A stretch of DNA of 62,224 nucleotides from an uncultured Clostridia bacterium (GTDB taxonomy: Bacteria > Bacillota > Clostridia > Lachnospirales > Anaerotignaceae), in NCBI GenBank assembly GCA_944383885.1, contig CALWRF010000009.1:1-62224 (forward strand), given 5' to 3'. This document shows positions 1 to 8,470 of this stretch, piece by piece (within the stretch, counting starts at the first letter, position 1; the number at the start of each line of letters is the position of its first letter). The notes below the pieces were generated by a model. That model was not told where the DNA came from. It worked only from the letters and a program-made list of their open reading frames with translations, and searched no databases. The position numbers and the translations under genes are program-made.

Positions 1-544
1 CATTTCCTTTTAAATAGCCTTTGTCCAAAAGCTTCTGAACCGTTGGTCTTGCCCAGTCCGGCACCTCTACTGTCCAGTTGTATACTTTTTCCACTTCTTC
101 TGCCTCCCATGTCTTTTTAAATTCTTCTGGTGTTCCATACAAATTTTTAAGCATAGCGGTTGTACTGCCCCAATACGGCAATTGGAAATGCGGCTTGTCA
201 ACAGGGCTTCTCCAGTTTCCGCCCCATTCCAAACCGATTTTAACGCCTATTGCGCCGACCTTAGAGAAAAAGCCGTCACTGTCGTTATACGCCCCTTTCC
301 CGTCATTGCGGTAAATGTCAAACGCCGTGCCCCATTGATGGTGAGAGCTGTAAGAACTGCCCTTCGCGTTCGTTACAATACTTCCCGGCGCCGTTCTGCC
401 CTTAGCATATAAAGTGTCCTGCTCTGCAACTGTGCGGTAACATTCGCCTATTCCTATTAAAAGACCATATCCTTTGCATGCAGAAACAAGCTTTTCGGCT
501 TTCTGCTGCAATTCTGGGTGGCACAACGAAATATCCCTTCCCAT
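1..544 (-). CDS. Phage-type endolysin, M15 (VanY/Ply500-like) peptidoglycan peptidase, partial
   Basis: The gene runs off the left edge; about 181 residues are visible. It reads as a zinc L-Ala-D-Glu or D-Ala-D-Ala peptidase that cuts cell-wall peptide stems. The M15 motif SxHHxxGxAxD is present, with zinc ligands at about H69 and D76. A later EWGG (catalytic Glu about 106) and DKPHF (third ligand H119) complete the site. After a linker, the visible C-terminus begins a DWARPTVQKLLDKGYLKG module of the kind seen at the end of clostridial phage lysins; this is probably a wall-binding part, and it is cut off. The ATG directly follows the TAA of the holin gene, so the two are probably translationally coupled. 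The exact cleaved bond cannot be read from sequence. Confidence 0.88.
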   Translation of the reverse strand, partial: MGRDISLCHPELQQKAEKLVSACKGYGLLIGIGECYRTVAEQDTLYAKGRTAPGSIVTNAKGSSYSSHHQWGTAFDIYRNDGKGAYNDSDGFFSKVGAIGVKIGLEWGGNWRSPVDKPHFQLPYWGSTTAMLKNLYGTPEEFKKTWEAEEVEKVYNWTVEVPDWARPTVQKLLDKGYLKGN

Positions 545-805
545 TTAATCACCTTGCTTTTTAGGCTCATTATATTTTAAAGCCTGCTCGCTGTCACTTG
601 TTCCAGCTGTTGTAGGGTCTATAACAACACCTAATGCCACAAGTATGTTAATTACCGCGGCTATAAGCTGTGTCGCCATATCCTGCGTTACAGGCGGAAC
701 TATATCAAACATGCCTGATATTTGATATATGAAAGCCAAAACAGCAAGTAAGAAAGTTATAAGCCACGTTTTATTTTTAAATCTTACTTTCCAGTTTATT
801 TTCAT
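545..805 (-). CDS. Phage holin, phi LC3 family
   Basis: This 86-residue protein has the layout of the phi-LC3 holin family. It starts with a basic NWKVRFKNKTWL segment, followed by a hydrophobic helix (about residues 14-32), a second hydrophobic stretch (about 44-62), and the family-like VIDPTTAGTSDSEQAL tail. Holins form pores in the inner membrane that release or activate the endolysin. The start has a good GGAGG ribosome site. The stop codon abuts the endolysin ATG, and the coiled-coil membrane gene lies five bases upstream, so the three form one lysis operon. Confidence 0.9.
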   Translation of the reverse strand: MKINWKVRFKNKTWLITFLLAVLAFIYQISGMFDIVPPVTQDMATQLIAAVINILVALGVVIDPTTAGTSDSEQALKYNEPKKQGD

Positions 806-810
806 ATTTA

Positions 811-1068
811 TTAACCTCCGAATTCTTCTAAAGCATGAATTCTTTTTTCATAATCATTAATAATATCATCTTGAATCTTAATGTGCTCCCAAATACGCTT
901 ATGGCTCTCTTTATTTTTTAGCTCAAACTTGTCAAACTTCTCATTCAGCTGGTTGCATATATTTGTAAGCCTTTCAATAGCAGTTATAAGTTTTGCCAAT
1001 GGTTTGCCTACTGTGAGAAACAACCCCAAAAGCGCAGTAATTACGCATACCACACCCCATTGTGTCAC
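811..1068 (-). CDS. Small phage lysis-module membrane protein with coiled coil
   Basis: This 85-residue protein has one N-terminal membrane helix (about residues 5-27) and then a charged helical segment rich in Lys and Glu that looks like a coiled coil. The layout resembles XhlA/BhlA-type haemolysin-like proteins beside phage holins, but I do not see a decisive motif. It starts with GTG after AAGGAAGGTG and is the first gene of the three-gene cassette. A role in lysis timing or holin assembly is inferred from position only. Confidence 0.65.
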   Translation of the reverse strand: MTQWGVVCVITALLGLFLTVGKPLAKLITAIERLTNICNQLNEKFDKFELKNKESHKRIWEHIKIQDDIINDYEKRIHALEEFGG

Positions 1069-1373
1069 TAAATCACCTTCCTTATAAATAGTGTTTTGCT
1101 TAAATACTTCAGCACTGCCGGCAGCTTAAAGATTTAAGTTAATTTGGATTATATATCAAAAGTACGTCCCTTAGGTGACCCTTTTTAATGCGTATGCTTA
1201 AATAAATTAATATATTTATGTTTAATACTTATCCAAAATATAAATATTTAGAAATTTTAGCCGCTTCTTAACTATTTATTTAAGGATTAATAATTCCTTC
1301 CTTTCACATAAATGTATTTTTAATATATAAAAACCGCCTACTCTGCTGTTCACTAAGCATGCGGTAATCATTC
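1069..1373. other. Intergenic region at the edge of the lysis cassette
   Basis: About 300 AT-rich bases hold no convincing gene. Phage structural genes would normally lie upstream of a lysis cassette, but host-type secreted protein genes are found instead, so this is a likely prophage boundary or deletion scar. A TATAAT-like element near 1150 (minus strand) could belong to a cassette promoter, but I see no good -35. I could not identify an attachment-site repeat, because the other end of any prophage lies outside the window. Confidence 0.4.
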
Positions 1374-1404
1374 TAAAAAATAAGACGGGATATTATATCC
1401 CGTC
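1374..1404 (-). terminator. Rho-independent terminator after the first stalk-domain gene
   Basis: GACGGGATAT and its complement (1384-1404) form a perfect stem. On the minus strand it is followed by TTATTTTTT, just after the stop of the gene ending at 1419. Confidence 0.85.
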
Positions 1405-1418
1405 CAGTTTTTTATTAA

Positions 1419-2411
1419 TTAATCCTGTAAGTACTCGAATTTAATAGTTGAATATCCCGTTTCATCTGTTCTATAAACAGTATCAACAGTATATTTTATT
1501 TTGCCTGTTGCCGAGTCAATCCATTTATAAACTTTCTGCTCAGCAACTATACCGCCTTCATTACCTTCCAGCGCCATTTTACGAACTTCTTCATCGCTTA
1601 AAATTTCACTTTTATTAATTTTAATTGTATCTTTAGAAATCTGTGTTCCTATTTGAGTTATAAGCAGAACTTTTCCGTTTTCAGTTAAAACACTATATCC
1701 GTAATCAGATGATAAACCATCTATTGTAAAGTTAAATGTTAATGTGCCTTCATTCTCAGACGGAACGAAATCTGAAGTATTAAAATCCTTATTTATTTCG
1801 TTTTTTATATAGCTTTCAATACTGCTGTAGTCTTTAGAGCCTGCTTTATAAAACACATCATCATAAACAGCATACTGTTGAGGGTTATTTTCAAACATAA
1901 GTGTAAAAATACTGTTTTCAGCGCTTTTTATGTTTTCTTCCAAATTTGAGTCAAAACTTTCATTTTTTGCAACTGATACAGTTTTTGTATTTGGATTGTA
2001 AATTATTTGCCCGTCGCTTAATCCCATGGCATTTAAAAATGACCTTATAGGAACAAAAAGCGTTCCGTCTTTTGAAATAACTTCTTTTGACAATTCAAAT
2101 TCTCCGCCGCTGTATTTAACTTTTCTTTCTCCGGCTTTAAACAAAAAATAATTGCCGAAGTTATCCTCTTTAATGTTCATTTCAAAAACGCCAACAGAAG
2201 AATTGTCATTATATAAATATGTAAATCCGTCTTCATCTACTAAGTCCTTTATATATTTTGGGTTAAAATACATAATTCCTTCTTCATCAATAAACGAGAG
2301 CACATCTCTCTCTGACGTAATGGTGTAATTTTCTACGTCATTTCCGTAAGCAACACCGCATGTACTTAAACCCTGAAACGCAATTAAAAATGATAGTATA
2401 ATTTTTTTCAT
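1419..2411 (-). CDS. Secreted protein with copper-amine-oxidase-N-like (stalk) domain, paralogue 1
   Basis: The 330-residue product starts with a signal peptide (MKKIILSFLIAFQGLSTCG). A copper amine oxidase N-terminal-like domain (PF07833 type) follows, seen in the block KDGTLFVPIRSFLNAMG followed by IIYNPNTKTVSV. Despite the name, this domain is a structural or binding module found in many clostridial exported proteins and does not imply oxidase activity. The rest is acidic, with a C-terminal half I do not recognise. The start has a TAGGAGTGGG ribosome site. It is the last of four tandem paralogues and ends at a strong terminator. Confidence 0.8.
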   Translation of the reverse strand: MKKIILSFLIAFQGLSTCGVAYGNDVENYTITSERDVLSFIDEEGIMYFNPKYIKDLVDEDGFTYLYNDNSSVGVFEMNIKEDNFGNYFLFKAGERKVKYSGGEFELSKEVISKDGTLFVPIRSFLNAMGLSDGQIIYNPNTKTVSVAKNESFDSNLEENIKSAENSIFTLMFENNPQQYAVYDDVFYKAGSKDYSSIESYIKNEINKDFNTSDFVPSENEGTLTFNFTIDGLSSDYGYSVLTENGKVLLITQIGTQISKDTIKINKSEILSDEEVRKMALEGNEGGIVAEQKVYKWIDSATGKIKYTVDTVYRTDETGYSTIKFEYLQD

Positions 2412-2502
2412 AAATATCCCACTCCTATATTTTGCTCAATACAATTATTATTAAAAAAATTTTTGACTCAATTAATAAAATTAACCAAACTTTAAAATAA
2501 AA

Positions 2503-3654
2503 TCATTTTAATGCATATATAAAATCATTGATTTTCGAAATTTCCATAGCCCCTGGGTATTTATAAATTCTCAAAGAAACCTTGTACTCACTTTCAGGAA
2601 CGTTTTTTTGTGTCACAATTATATATGCCTCTTCTTCGCTCCTGTTTTCTATGAGTAAATCATATCTTTTTTCAAAATCATTAACCTGAGAAATTATATA
2701 GCTTGTAACTTCTTTGTAGTCATTATCCATATAGTCATAAGTAATATATTCATACTGGTTTAAATCTTCCTCGCTGCTGTAATCATACCACCAAATATTA
2801 TGGAAAACTTCATTTTCAGGTATTGTGTTTTTCACAAATTTTTCTATCTTTACTGATAATTCAAAAGGAATCTGATACTCACCGGTTTTATTGCCGTCTT
2901 TATAAATTCTAAGTACGCAGTTGCTGTCTATATCTAAAACCACACCATTGTTAAAATCAAATCTATACCAAGGGTTTAAAGACCTGTAATTTACATCGCA
3001 GCTGTAAAAAGGTATTTTATTTAAGCAATAAATAAGCGGCTGCAAATACTGATTGTCTATAACGTCATAATTCAAATATTCTTCCGAAATAGATTTTTCC
3101 GGGGAACAATGATTAAAATCCGTAATTGTAATTTTATCTGTTTCAAACAAAGGCTGTTTGTTAAGTGATATTGTTTTTAAATACGGCTGATAAATAATTT
3201 CGTTGTTTGAATAACCAAATAAATTCAAAATATCTCTCAGCGGCAGAAATAATTTTCCGTCAGCATTTATTTTGCATTGTTCTATGCTTTTATAATCACT
3301 GCCGATATTTGCGGTTGAAGTATCAGTATTAATTTTTAAATATGTTTCTCCGTTTTTGTTAACCAAAAGCATTCCACCGTCAAAATAATAATTAAAACCG
3401 TTTTTTCCATTATTCAATATACTTAAAAGGCAGTCAGCAGAAATATAGGTCAGACCGTTTTTGTCTATAAACACGCTCCCATTTTCATATTTTTCTGCTA
3501 TTACACTGCCGTCGCTTCCTATAAAATTTATGCAGTCTTTGTTAATATCAATATCTATCTGTTCTTTGTTAAGCACTTCCGCCTTAACTTGTAAAGGCAT
3601 AAAAACAAACATAATAAAAATTAGCGGAATAAATATTTTTTTCAAAAATTCCAT
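2503..3654 (-). CDS. Secreted protein with copper-amine-oxidase-N-like domain, paralogue 2
   Basis: The 383-residue product begins MEFLKKIFIPLIF, a clear signal peptide ending near VKAE. I chose the ATG at 3654 because GGGGTG lies six bases ahead; an in-frame GTG upstream overlaps that site. The stalk-type block is ADGKLFLPLRDILNLFGYSNNEIIYQP followed by LKTISL in the second quarter. The C-terminal half is rich in Tyr, Asp and Glu and matches nothing I know. It lies between paralogues 1 and 3 in the same orientation, so its function is probably related: cell-surface or secreted binding. Confidence 0.78.
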   Translation of the reverse strand: MEFLKKIFIPLIFIMFVFMPLQVKAEVLNKEQIDIDINKDCINFIGSDGSVIAEKYENGSVFIDKNGLTYISADCLLSILNNGKNGFNYYFDGGMLLVNKNGETYLKINTDTSTANIGSDYKSIEQCKINADGKLFLPLRDILNLFGYSNNEIIYQPYLKTISLNKQPLFETDKITITDFNHCSPEKSISEEYLNYDVIDNQYLQPLIYCLNKIPFYSCDVNYRSLNPWYRFDFNNGVVLDIDSNCVLRIYKDGNKTGEYQIPFELSVKIEKFVKNTIPENEVFHNIWWYDYSSEEDLNQYEYITYDYMDNDYKEVTSYIISQVNDFEKRYDLLIENRSEEEAYIIVTQKNVPESEYKVSLRIYKYPGAMEISKINDFIYALK

Positions 3655-3808
3655 AACTATCACCCCAGTTGTATTTAAGTAAGATTATTATCCCGTTGTG
3701 TCAATAAAATAAATAGCAATAATATAAGTATTTATTTTATACCCTAAGCAGTATTAATTATCTGTTTATCAGCCTTTATAATAAATATAAATTTCCTGTT
3801 AAAAAAAG

Positions 3809-4939
3809 TTATGCAAATATCCCCGCAAAAAGTATGCGCCCAGTATATTTGCTTACATTAATGCTGTATGATGTTCTTTCCCCGTTATCTGTTTCAATAT
3901 TATAAATATAATACTGTGTATTATTTTCTATTTCGTTTATGCTATAATTTTCAATATCAAAATACGGGTCGAAATTTTCTTTTATTATATTTTCAAATAC
4001 TTTATAGTCTTTGCTTTCATTATCAAAATAAAAATCATCATAAGGTATCCATGCTTTTTGATATATGCTTTCATCAATTAAATATCCCATAGAATTGTCG
4101 TTAACACAGTTAAAAGAGTTATACAGATTTTTCAAAAAGTCGCTGTTTTTTAACACAGTTATTTCTTTATTATCAGAATTATATTTAATACTGCTGTCAT
4201 CAAATCCCAAACCTTTTAAAAATCCTCGTAAAGGTACATACAGCTTATTATTTTTGAGCACCGCATTTGAACCCATGTCAAAACTTCCGCCGCTGTATTT
4301 TGCAATGCTCTCACCCTGTTTTAATATAACAAAGTTCTCATAAGTTGTTTTCATATAGCCGTCAACAAGAAAACCAAAATATAATACATGTTCGTTATTT
4401 TCAGCAGGTACAATGTATTCCTGAACAAAATCTTTTATATTATTCACGTTTATGTATGTTACACCATTTTCATCAATAAAAGACATGTCATTATTTATTT
4501 CAATGTTTTCATAACTTCCATCAACGTGCTTTACTGTAATTGTATTTATTGCCGGTGTAAAAGTTATTTCTAAATTTTCTGTTTTGCAACTATTAATTGC
4601 CTCTTTTATTATTTCATCATAATCTTCTTTCTTGCCTGAATCAAAGTAATCGTTTTTATATTCAATAAATTCTATATTCTCTATTTTAGTTATTTCTTTT
4701 ATCCTCTTCTTTTTTTCCTCCGTTAAATTGTGACATCCTACAACAAGTTTGCTGTCATTTTCCCTTACACCTATAGTTACAATTTCCAGTTCATCAATAT
4801 AATTATCAAGTGCGTCAGAACCTTCAATAAGCTCTTCGGCAGTATAATTTTTCTCTGCAATATTATTTTCTCCTAAAACGGTAAAGCTCGTACTTGTTAA
4901 AGCAGCTAAAATCACTGCTGCCAATAATGCTTTTTTCAT
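3809..4939 (-). CDS. Secreted protein with copper-amine-oxidase-N-like domain, paralogue 3
   Basis: The 376-residue product starts MKKALLAAVILAAL, a signal peptide. The ATG at 4939 is preferred, as AAGGA lies about ten bases ahead while the upstream in-frame GTG sits on the ribosome site. The family block is NKLYVPLRGFLKGLGFDDSS followed by IKYNSDNKEITVL at about residues 230-265. Before it lies an extra region of about 100 residues, beginning with a segment on acidic repeats (EELIEGSDALDNYIDELE), that paralogues 1 and 2 lack. The protein is presumably exported. The molecular role is unknown. Confidence 0.78.
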   Translation of the reverse strand: MKKALLAAVILAALTSTSFTVLGENNIAEKNYTAEELIEGSDALDNYIDELEIVTIGVRENDSKLVVGCHNLTEEKKKRIKEITKIENIEFIEYKNDYFDSGKKEDYDEIIKEAINSCKTENLEITFTPAINTITVKHVDGSYENIEINNDMSFIDENGVTYINVNNIKDFVQEYIVPAENNEHVLYFGFLVDGYMKTTYENFVILKQGESIAKYSGGSFDMGSNAVLKNNKLYVPLRGFLKGLGFDDSSIKYNSDNKEITVLKNSDFLKNLYNSFNCVNDNSMGYLIDESIYQKAWIPYDDFYFDNESKDYKVFENIIKENFDPYFDIENYSINEIENNTQYYIYNIETDNGERTSYSINVSKYTGRILFAGIFA

Positions 4940-4982
4940 AAAATACACTTCCTTTTAAAATTTACATAACAATAAAAAAATA

Positions 4983-5864
4983 TTATAATTTTAAATATAA
5001 AACATTGCTGTTTTTATCCCAATATACATCATATTCTGTTAAATTAAGCACATATTTTAATGAATTTAAAGGAATGTATAAGCGGTTGTATTTAATCTCC
5101 AACACTCCGTCAATATATTTTTCTTCTGAATTTACGTAAATCTTTTGATTTATATAATCAAACTCAATTTTCATATTATCAAATGCTATGCCTGCTTTTT
5201 TGCTTTTGTCATCCCATATAATCGCCGCCTTAGGATAACATGTATCAAATATATTTCTTACAGGAAGCATAACATGTCCGTTGCTGACATAGAATTTTTC
5301 GTTCCAAAAAAACTGTTCTTCCCCAAATTCAATTTCATTTGAATCTGCATGGATTTTTAAAATTTTTTTGTATTGATTATTTTTTATACAGTTTTCCAAT
5401 ATATTGCTAAAATCATCACCTACATTCAAAAACACAATACCGTTTATACCGTCATAAGACATAATATCATAAATATCATTAAAAGCTATGTAACACTCGT
5501 TTTCGGTAAAAACAGGCGGTATAATTAATCTGTTTTTATACTCGCCAAAACACATTGTTCTCTCCGCGTTATTAATATAAAAATCCGTATCGTTTATTAC
5601 AGCTTTAAAAATCCCGTTTTTATAATCAACACTGGTTTTAAATCCTGCAATACTAAAAAAAGTATTTAACGGTATCATTATGCATCCGTTGTGTTCATAA
5701 CAGGAATTTTTTGTTTCGGTATTTTCTCCATTAATGCTTATTTCGTTATTATCCAATGTCATTGAATATGATGCAGAATAATTTGTTTCAATGTACTCAT
5801 TGCCAAAAACATCTGACGATATAATAAAGGCAAAGGCAACTAAACAAATAACTGTTTTTTTCAT
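4983..5864 (-). CDS. Secreted protein with two copper-amine-oxidase-N-like domains, paralogue 4
   Basis: The 293-residue product has a signal peptide (MKKTVICLVAFAFIISSDVFG). It then carries copper-amine-oxidase-N-like blocks: a first copy around NGCIMIPLNTFFSIAGF, and a better C-terminal copy in NGHVMLPVRNIFDT plus YNRLYIPLNSLKYVLNLTEYDVYWD. Unlike its neighbours it consists almost only of these modules. It is the first gene of the tandem set. GGGAAG seven bases before the ATG serves as ribosome site. Confidence 0.8.
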   Translation of the reverse strand: MKKTVICLVAFAFIISSDVFGNEYIETNYSASYSMTLDNNEISINGENTETKNSCYEHNGCIMIPLNTFFSIAGFKTSVDYKNGIFKAVINDTDFYINNAERTMCFGEYKNRLIIPPVFTENECYIAFNDIYDIMSYDGINGIVFLNVGDDFSNILENCIKNNQYKKILKIHADSNEIEFGEEQFFWNEKFYVSNGHVMLPVRNIFDTCYPKAAIIWDDKSKKAGIAFDNMKIEFDYINQKIYVNSEEKYIDGVLEIKYNRLYIPLNSLKYVLNLTEYDVYWDKNSNVLYLKL

Positions 5865-6043
5865 TTATCCACTTCCCGGCTGGTAATTAAACTTTTACTT
5901 TATAAAAATATAACGGATGATAATTTAATTATTTATATATAATTATACCAATTTCTGAAAATAAATAAATATTATATAAAATTTGTTACAAAACAGTAAT
6001 ATTTAGCACAAAATTTTTGTAATTATCTCTTAATCTAAAATAT

Positions 6044-6077
6044 TAAAAAACGGTTAATTACTTATAATTAACCGTTT
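6044..6077 (-). terminator. Terminator after the SLH-domain gene
   Basis: AAAACGGTTAATTA and its complement form a 14-base stem with a short loop, followed on the minus strand by TTAATA. It lies 40 bases after the stop of the gene ending at 6118. Confidence 0.75.
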
Positions 6078-6117
6078 TTATCTTAATTCACATATCTCAA
6101 ATCTTTTCTAACTATTT

Positions 6118-6702
6118 TTACCCATAAATTGAATTATACACCATTTTTGCAACATCACTTCTTACAGCATATTCACCTGCTTTATAAGGAACATTATTTA
6201 AAATATTAAATTCCTCAGCCACTTTTAAATAACCGTCAGGATAGCCACCGTATTTATTAGCCAAATCATCATAACCCCAAGCGCTTACCAACATTCTAAC
6301 CATCTGCTCATATGTAACCGGGTCGTCAGGTCCGAATTTCCCGTCGCCGTAGCCGCTTATTATGTCAAGCTCCTCCGCTTTGTAAATATATTCCGAAGCC
6401 CAATGAGATGATGGAACATCAGTAAAAACCGCTGTGCTTTCTAAAATATCCTCTACCCCTATCATACGGCATATAATCACTGCCGCCTCTGCTCTTGTAA
6501 TTATGCGGTCTGGATTAAAGTTCCCATTTTCATCGCCGCTTAAAATCTTTAATGAAACAAGAGTTTCTACTGCTTTAGCATAATCTGCATTTTGCGCAAC
6601 ATCAGGAAATGTGCTTGTACTGCCTAATGCCTGTACGTTTAAATATAAAATGCAGAAAAATACAGCAGTTAGCTTTAAAGCTGTTTTCTTACATTTTTTC
6701 AA
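6118..6702 (-). CDS. SLH-domain surface protein, short
   Basis: This 194-residue exported protein is nearly nothing but S-layer homology modules after a signal peptide (residues 1-28). Module 1 is FPDVAQNADYAKAVETLVSL with GDENGNFNPDRIITRAEAA. Module 2 is FTDVPSSHWASEYI with GYGDGKFGPDDPVTYEQM. Module 3 is degenerate and closes the protein. Three SLH modules usually bind pyruvylated secondary wall polymers and anchor a protein to the wall. No effector domain is attached, which is unusual. The start is TTG, set by AAGGAG nine bases upstream. It lies beside the four stalk-domain genes. Confidence 0.88.
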   Translation of the reverse strand: MKKCKKTALKLTAVFFCILYLNVQALGSTSTFPDVAQNADYAKAVETLVSLKILSGDENGNFNPDRIITRAEAAVIICRMIGVEDILESTAVFTDVPSSHWASEYIYKAEELDIISGYGDGKFGPDDPVTYEQMVRMLVSAWGYDDLANKYGGYPDGYLKVAEEFNILNNVPYKAGEYAVRSDVAKMVYNSIYG

Positions 6703-6806
6703 TATAATCTCTCCTTTAGTACACTAAAACTGCATTTTTCTTTTTGTTTTTCTATATTAATATATCATCAATTATTCAGCTTTACAATGCAGCTGTCATA
6801 TAAAAA

Positions 6807-6848
6807 AATACTCATTTGTCAGATTATTAAATCTGATAAATGAGTATT
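6807..6848 (-). terminator. Terminator after the AGCS symporter gene
   Basis: AATACTCATTTGTCAGAT pairs with AATCTGATAAATGAGTATT. On the minus strand the stem is followed by a TTTTTTTA run. It lies 60 bases after the symporter stop. Confidence 0.85.
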
Positions 6849-6911
6849 TTTATTATTTACATATTTATAAATTTAAAATACAAGTATTTTATATTATCAG
6901 CTGAAATATAT

Positions 6912-8216
6912 TTAATCCTCATAGAAAACCTTGAAGCCTTCTTTAACTTTACCAATACCCATATACCTTGCTTTGTAGTCGTTGAATAACTCCATGAATT
7001 TTTTCCTTAATATAATTAAGCCTATAAGGTTTGTAAATACCGGCAGAGCAAGAACAATACTAACTATAGTCCAGAACAGCTTAGCGTCGTGACCAGAAAT
7101 TACTATGTATCCAACAACAATAATATTCATGCAAGGGAATACAATTTTAAAACACTTTACAAGGAAGTTGCCTAATTTAACGTTATTCTTAAATATATAT
7201 TTAATAACCTCAACATAATAAGCAAACCAACCTGCTGTTGTAGTTAAGCCAAAGAGTATTGTCATAATGCCAATAAATATTTTTCCGGCTGTTCCGTAAA
7301 GAGTGTCATAAGCAGCTATTGTAAGAGCAGCACCCGGTATTCCTGAATCCCAAACACCGGTACATAATATTGAAAGAGCTGTTACAGAGCAGACAATAAT
7401 TGTATCTACAAATACTTCAAATGAACCCCAAAGTCCCTGCCTTACAGGATGGATTGTATCAGCTGAACCATGAACAAGCGGAGATGAGCCCTGTCCGGCT
7501 TCATTTGAATTTATTGACCTTGAAAGTCCGGAGCTTATTACTGTTGATACTGTGGCACCTGCAAAACCGCCTACAGCTGCTGTTCCTGTAAAAGCGTCAT
7601 GGAATATAGAAGCAAACATAGAAGGGATAACGGATATGTTTGCTATAATAAGCCCTACACCGCCTGCAACAAATGCTACACACATAAAAGGTACACATCT
7701 TGTGGCAAATTTTGCTATTCCCGGCAAGCCTTTCCAAATTATATACATAGTAACAATAACATATACAATAGTAACCGGAATCATTTCCAAACCGAATGAC
7801 TCTTTCATAACCTCAGAAATTGTGTACGCCTGTGAGCCTTGTAAAAACTGGAATAAAAAGCCTAAGGCAAATACCATAGCAAGTACATAACCGCCTTTTA
7901 AGCCTTTTTCAATTCCTATTCCTTTTTCCATAAAATACATTGTCCCGCCGGAATAATTTCCGTTTTTGTCTTTATTTCTGTAATAACATCCAAGCGTAAC
8001 TTCAACACATTTAACCATCATACCCAAAAATGCCCACAGCCAAAGCCAGAAAACAGCTCCCGGTCCGCCTACTGTTATTGATGTGGCAACTCCGCCAAGG
8101 TTTCCGGCGCCAACACAGCCTCCTATTGCTATGCATGCTGCTTCAAAAGGTGATATGCTGCCTTCTTTCTTTTCTTTAGCCTCAGGTTTTATCATTGCAA
8201 AAAATGTATGCTTCAT
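6912..8216 (-). CDS. Sodium:alanine/glycine symporter, AGCS family, lacking its N-terminus
   Basis: The 434-residue open frame is a typical AGCS carrier taking up alanine or glycine with sodium. It has the conserved ISPFEAACIAIGGCVGAGNLGGVATS loop region, the GLSRSINSNEAGQGSSPLVHG segment, and about ten membrane helices. The frame starts at an internal Met. Family members carry another first helix, and that helix is encoded in frame just upstream (8217-8348), separated by one TGA codon. The ATG at 8216 has no good ribosome site, while the upstream ATG at 8348 has AGGAGGGG. The gene is therefore either inactivated, read through, or carries an assembly error. Confidence 0.85.
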   Translation of the reverse strand: MKHTFFAMIKPEAKEKKEGSISPFEAACIAIGGCVGAGNLGGVATSITVGGPGAVFWLWLWAFLGMMVKCVEVTLGCYYRNKDKNGNYSGGTMYFMEKGIGIEKGLKGGYVLAMVFALGFLFQFLQGSQAYTISEVMKESFGLEMIPVTIVYVIVTMYIIWKGLPGIAKFATRCVPFMCVAFVAGGVGLIIANISVIPSMFASIFHDAFTGTAAVGGFAGATVSTVISSGLSRSINSNEAGQGSSPLVHGSADTIHPVRQGLWGSFEVFVDTIIVCSVTALSILCTGVWDSGIPGAALTIAAYDTLYGTAGKIFIGIMTILFGLTTTAGWFAYYVEVIKYIFKNNVKLGNFLVKCFKIVFPCMNIIVVGYIVISGHDAKLFWTIVSIVLALPVFTNLIGLIILRKKFMELFNDYKARYMGIGKVKEGFKVFYED

Positions 8217-8348
8217 TATATGCCCGAAATGTATAACTGTAAAAAATTTTGTTTTAACAGTAAAATAAATTCAGCAAAGTATAACAAAAACAATAAACGG
8301 TATACTCCAAATAAAGCTTTCCAAAGAAACCAGAAAATCAGCTATCAT
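8217..8348 (-). pseudogene. Missing N-terminus of the AGCS symporter, interrupted by in-frame TGA
   Basis: In the frame of the downstream symporter, an ATG at 8348 sits five bases after AGGAGGGG and encodes MIADFLVSLESFIWSIPFIV, a normal first AGCS helix. Codon 26 (8271-8273) is TGA. After it the frame continues IYFTVKTKFFTVIHFGHI straight into the annotated Met. Family members have a Gly just before the IYFT-like sequence, so GGA to TGA is the simplest origin. Selenocysteine use is an alternative with little support. Confidence 0.75.
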
Positions 8349-8470
8349 AAAATCCCCTCCTAATAAAAAATTCAGCGTGCTGCTTTTTACCAGCTTTTCT
8401 TTTTAAATTACGGCGGTAAACATTATAATTTGGAATTAACATTAAATAATATTTTTAGGTTGAATTCTTA

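Noticed and set aside
1419..5864. Reading the four stalk-domain proteins as copper amine oxidases.
   Set aside because: Only the small N-terminal-like module is present; no catalytic oxidase domain or topaquinone motif is visible.
8241..8262. A hairpin after the in-frame TGA as a selenocysteine insertion element.
   Set aside because: The stem is short and AT-rich with a mismatch and lacks the loop features of known bacterial elements; Gly to stop by one base is simpler.
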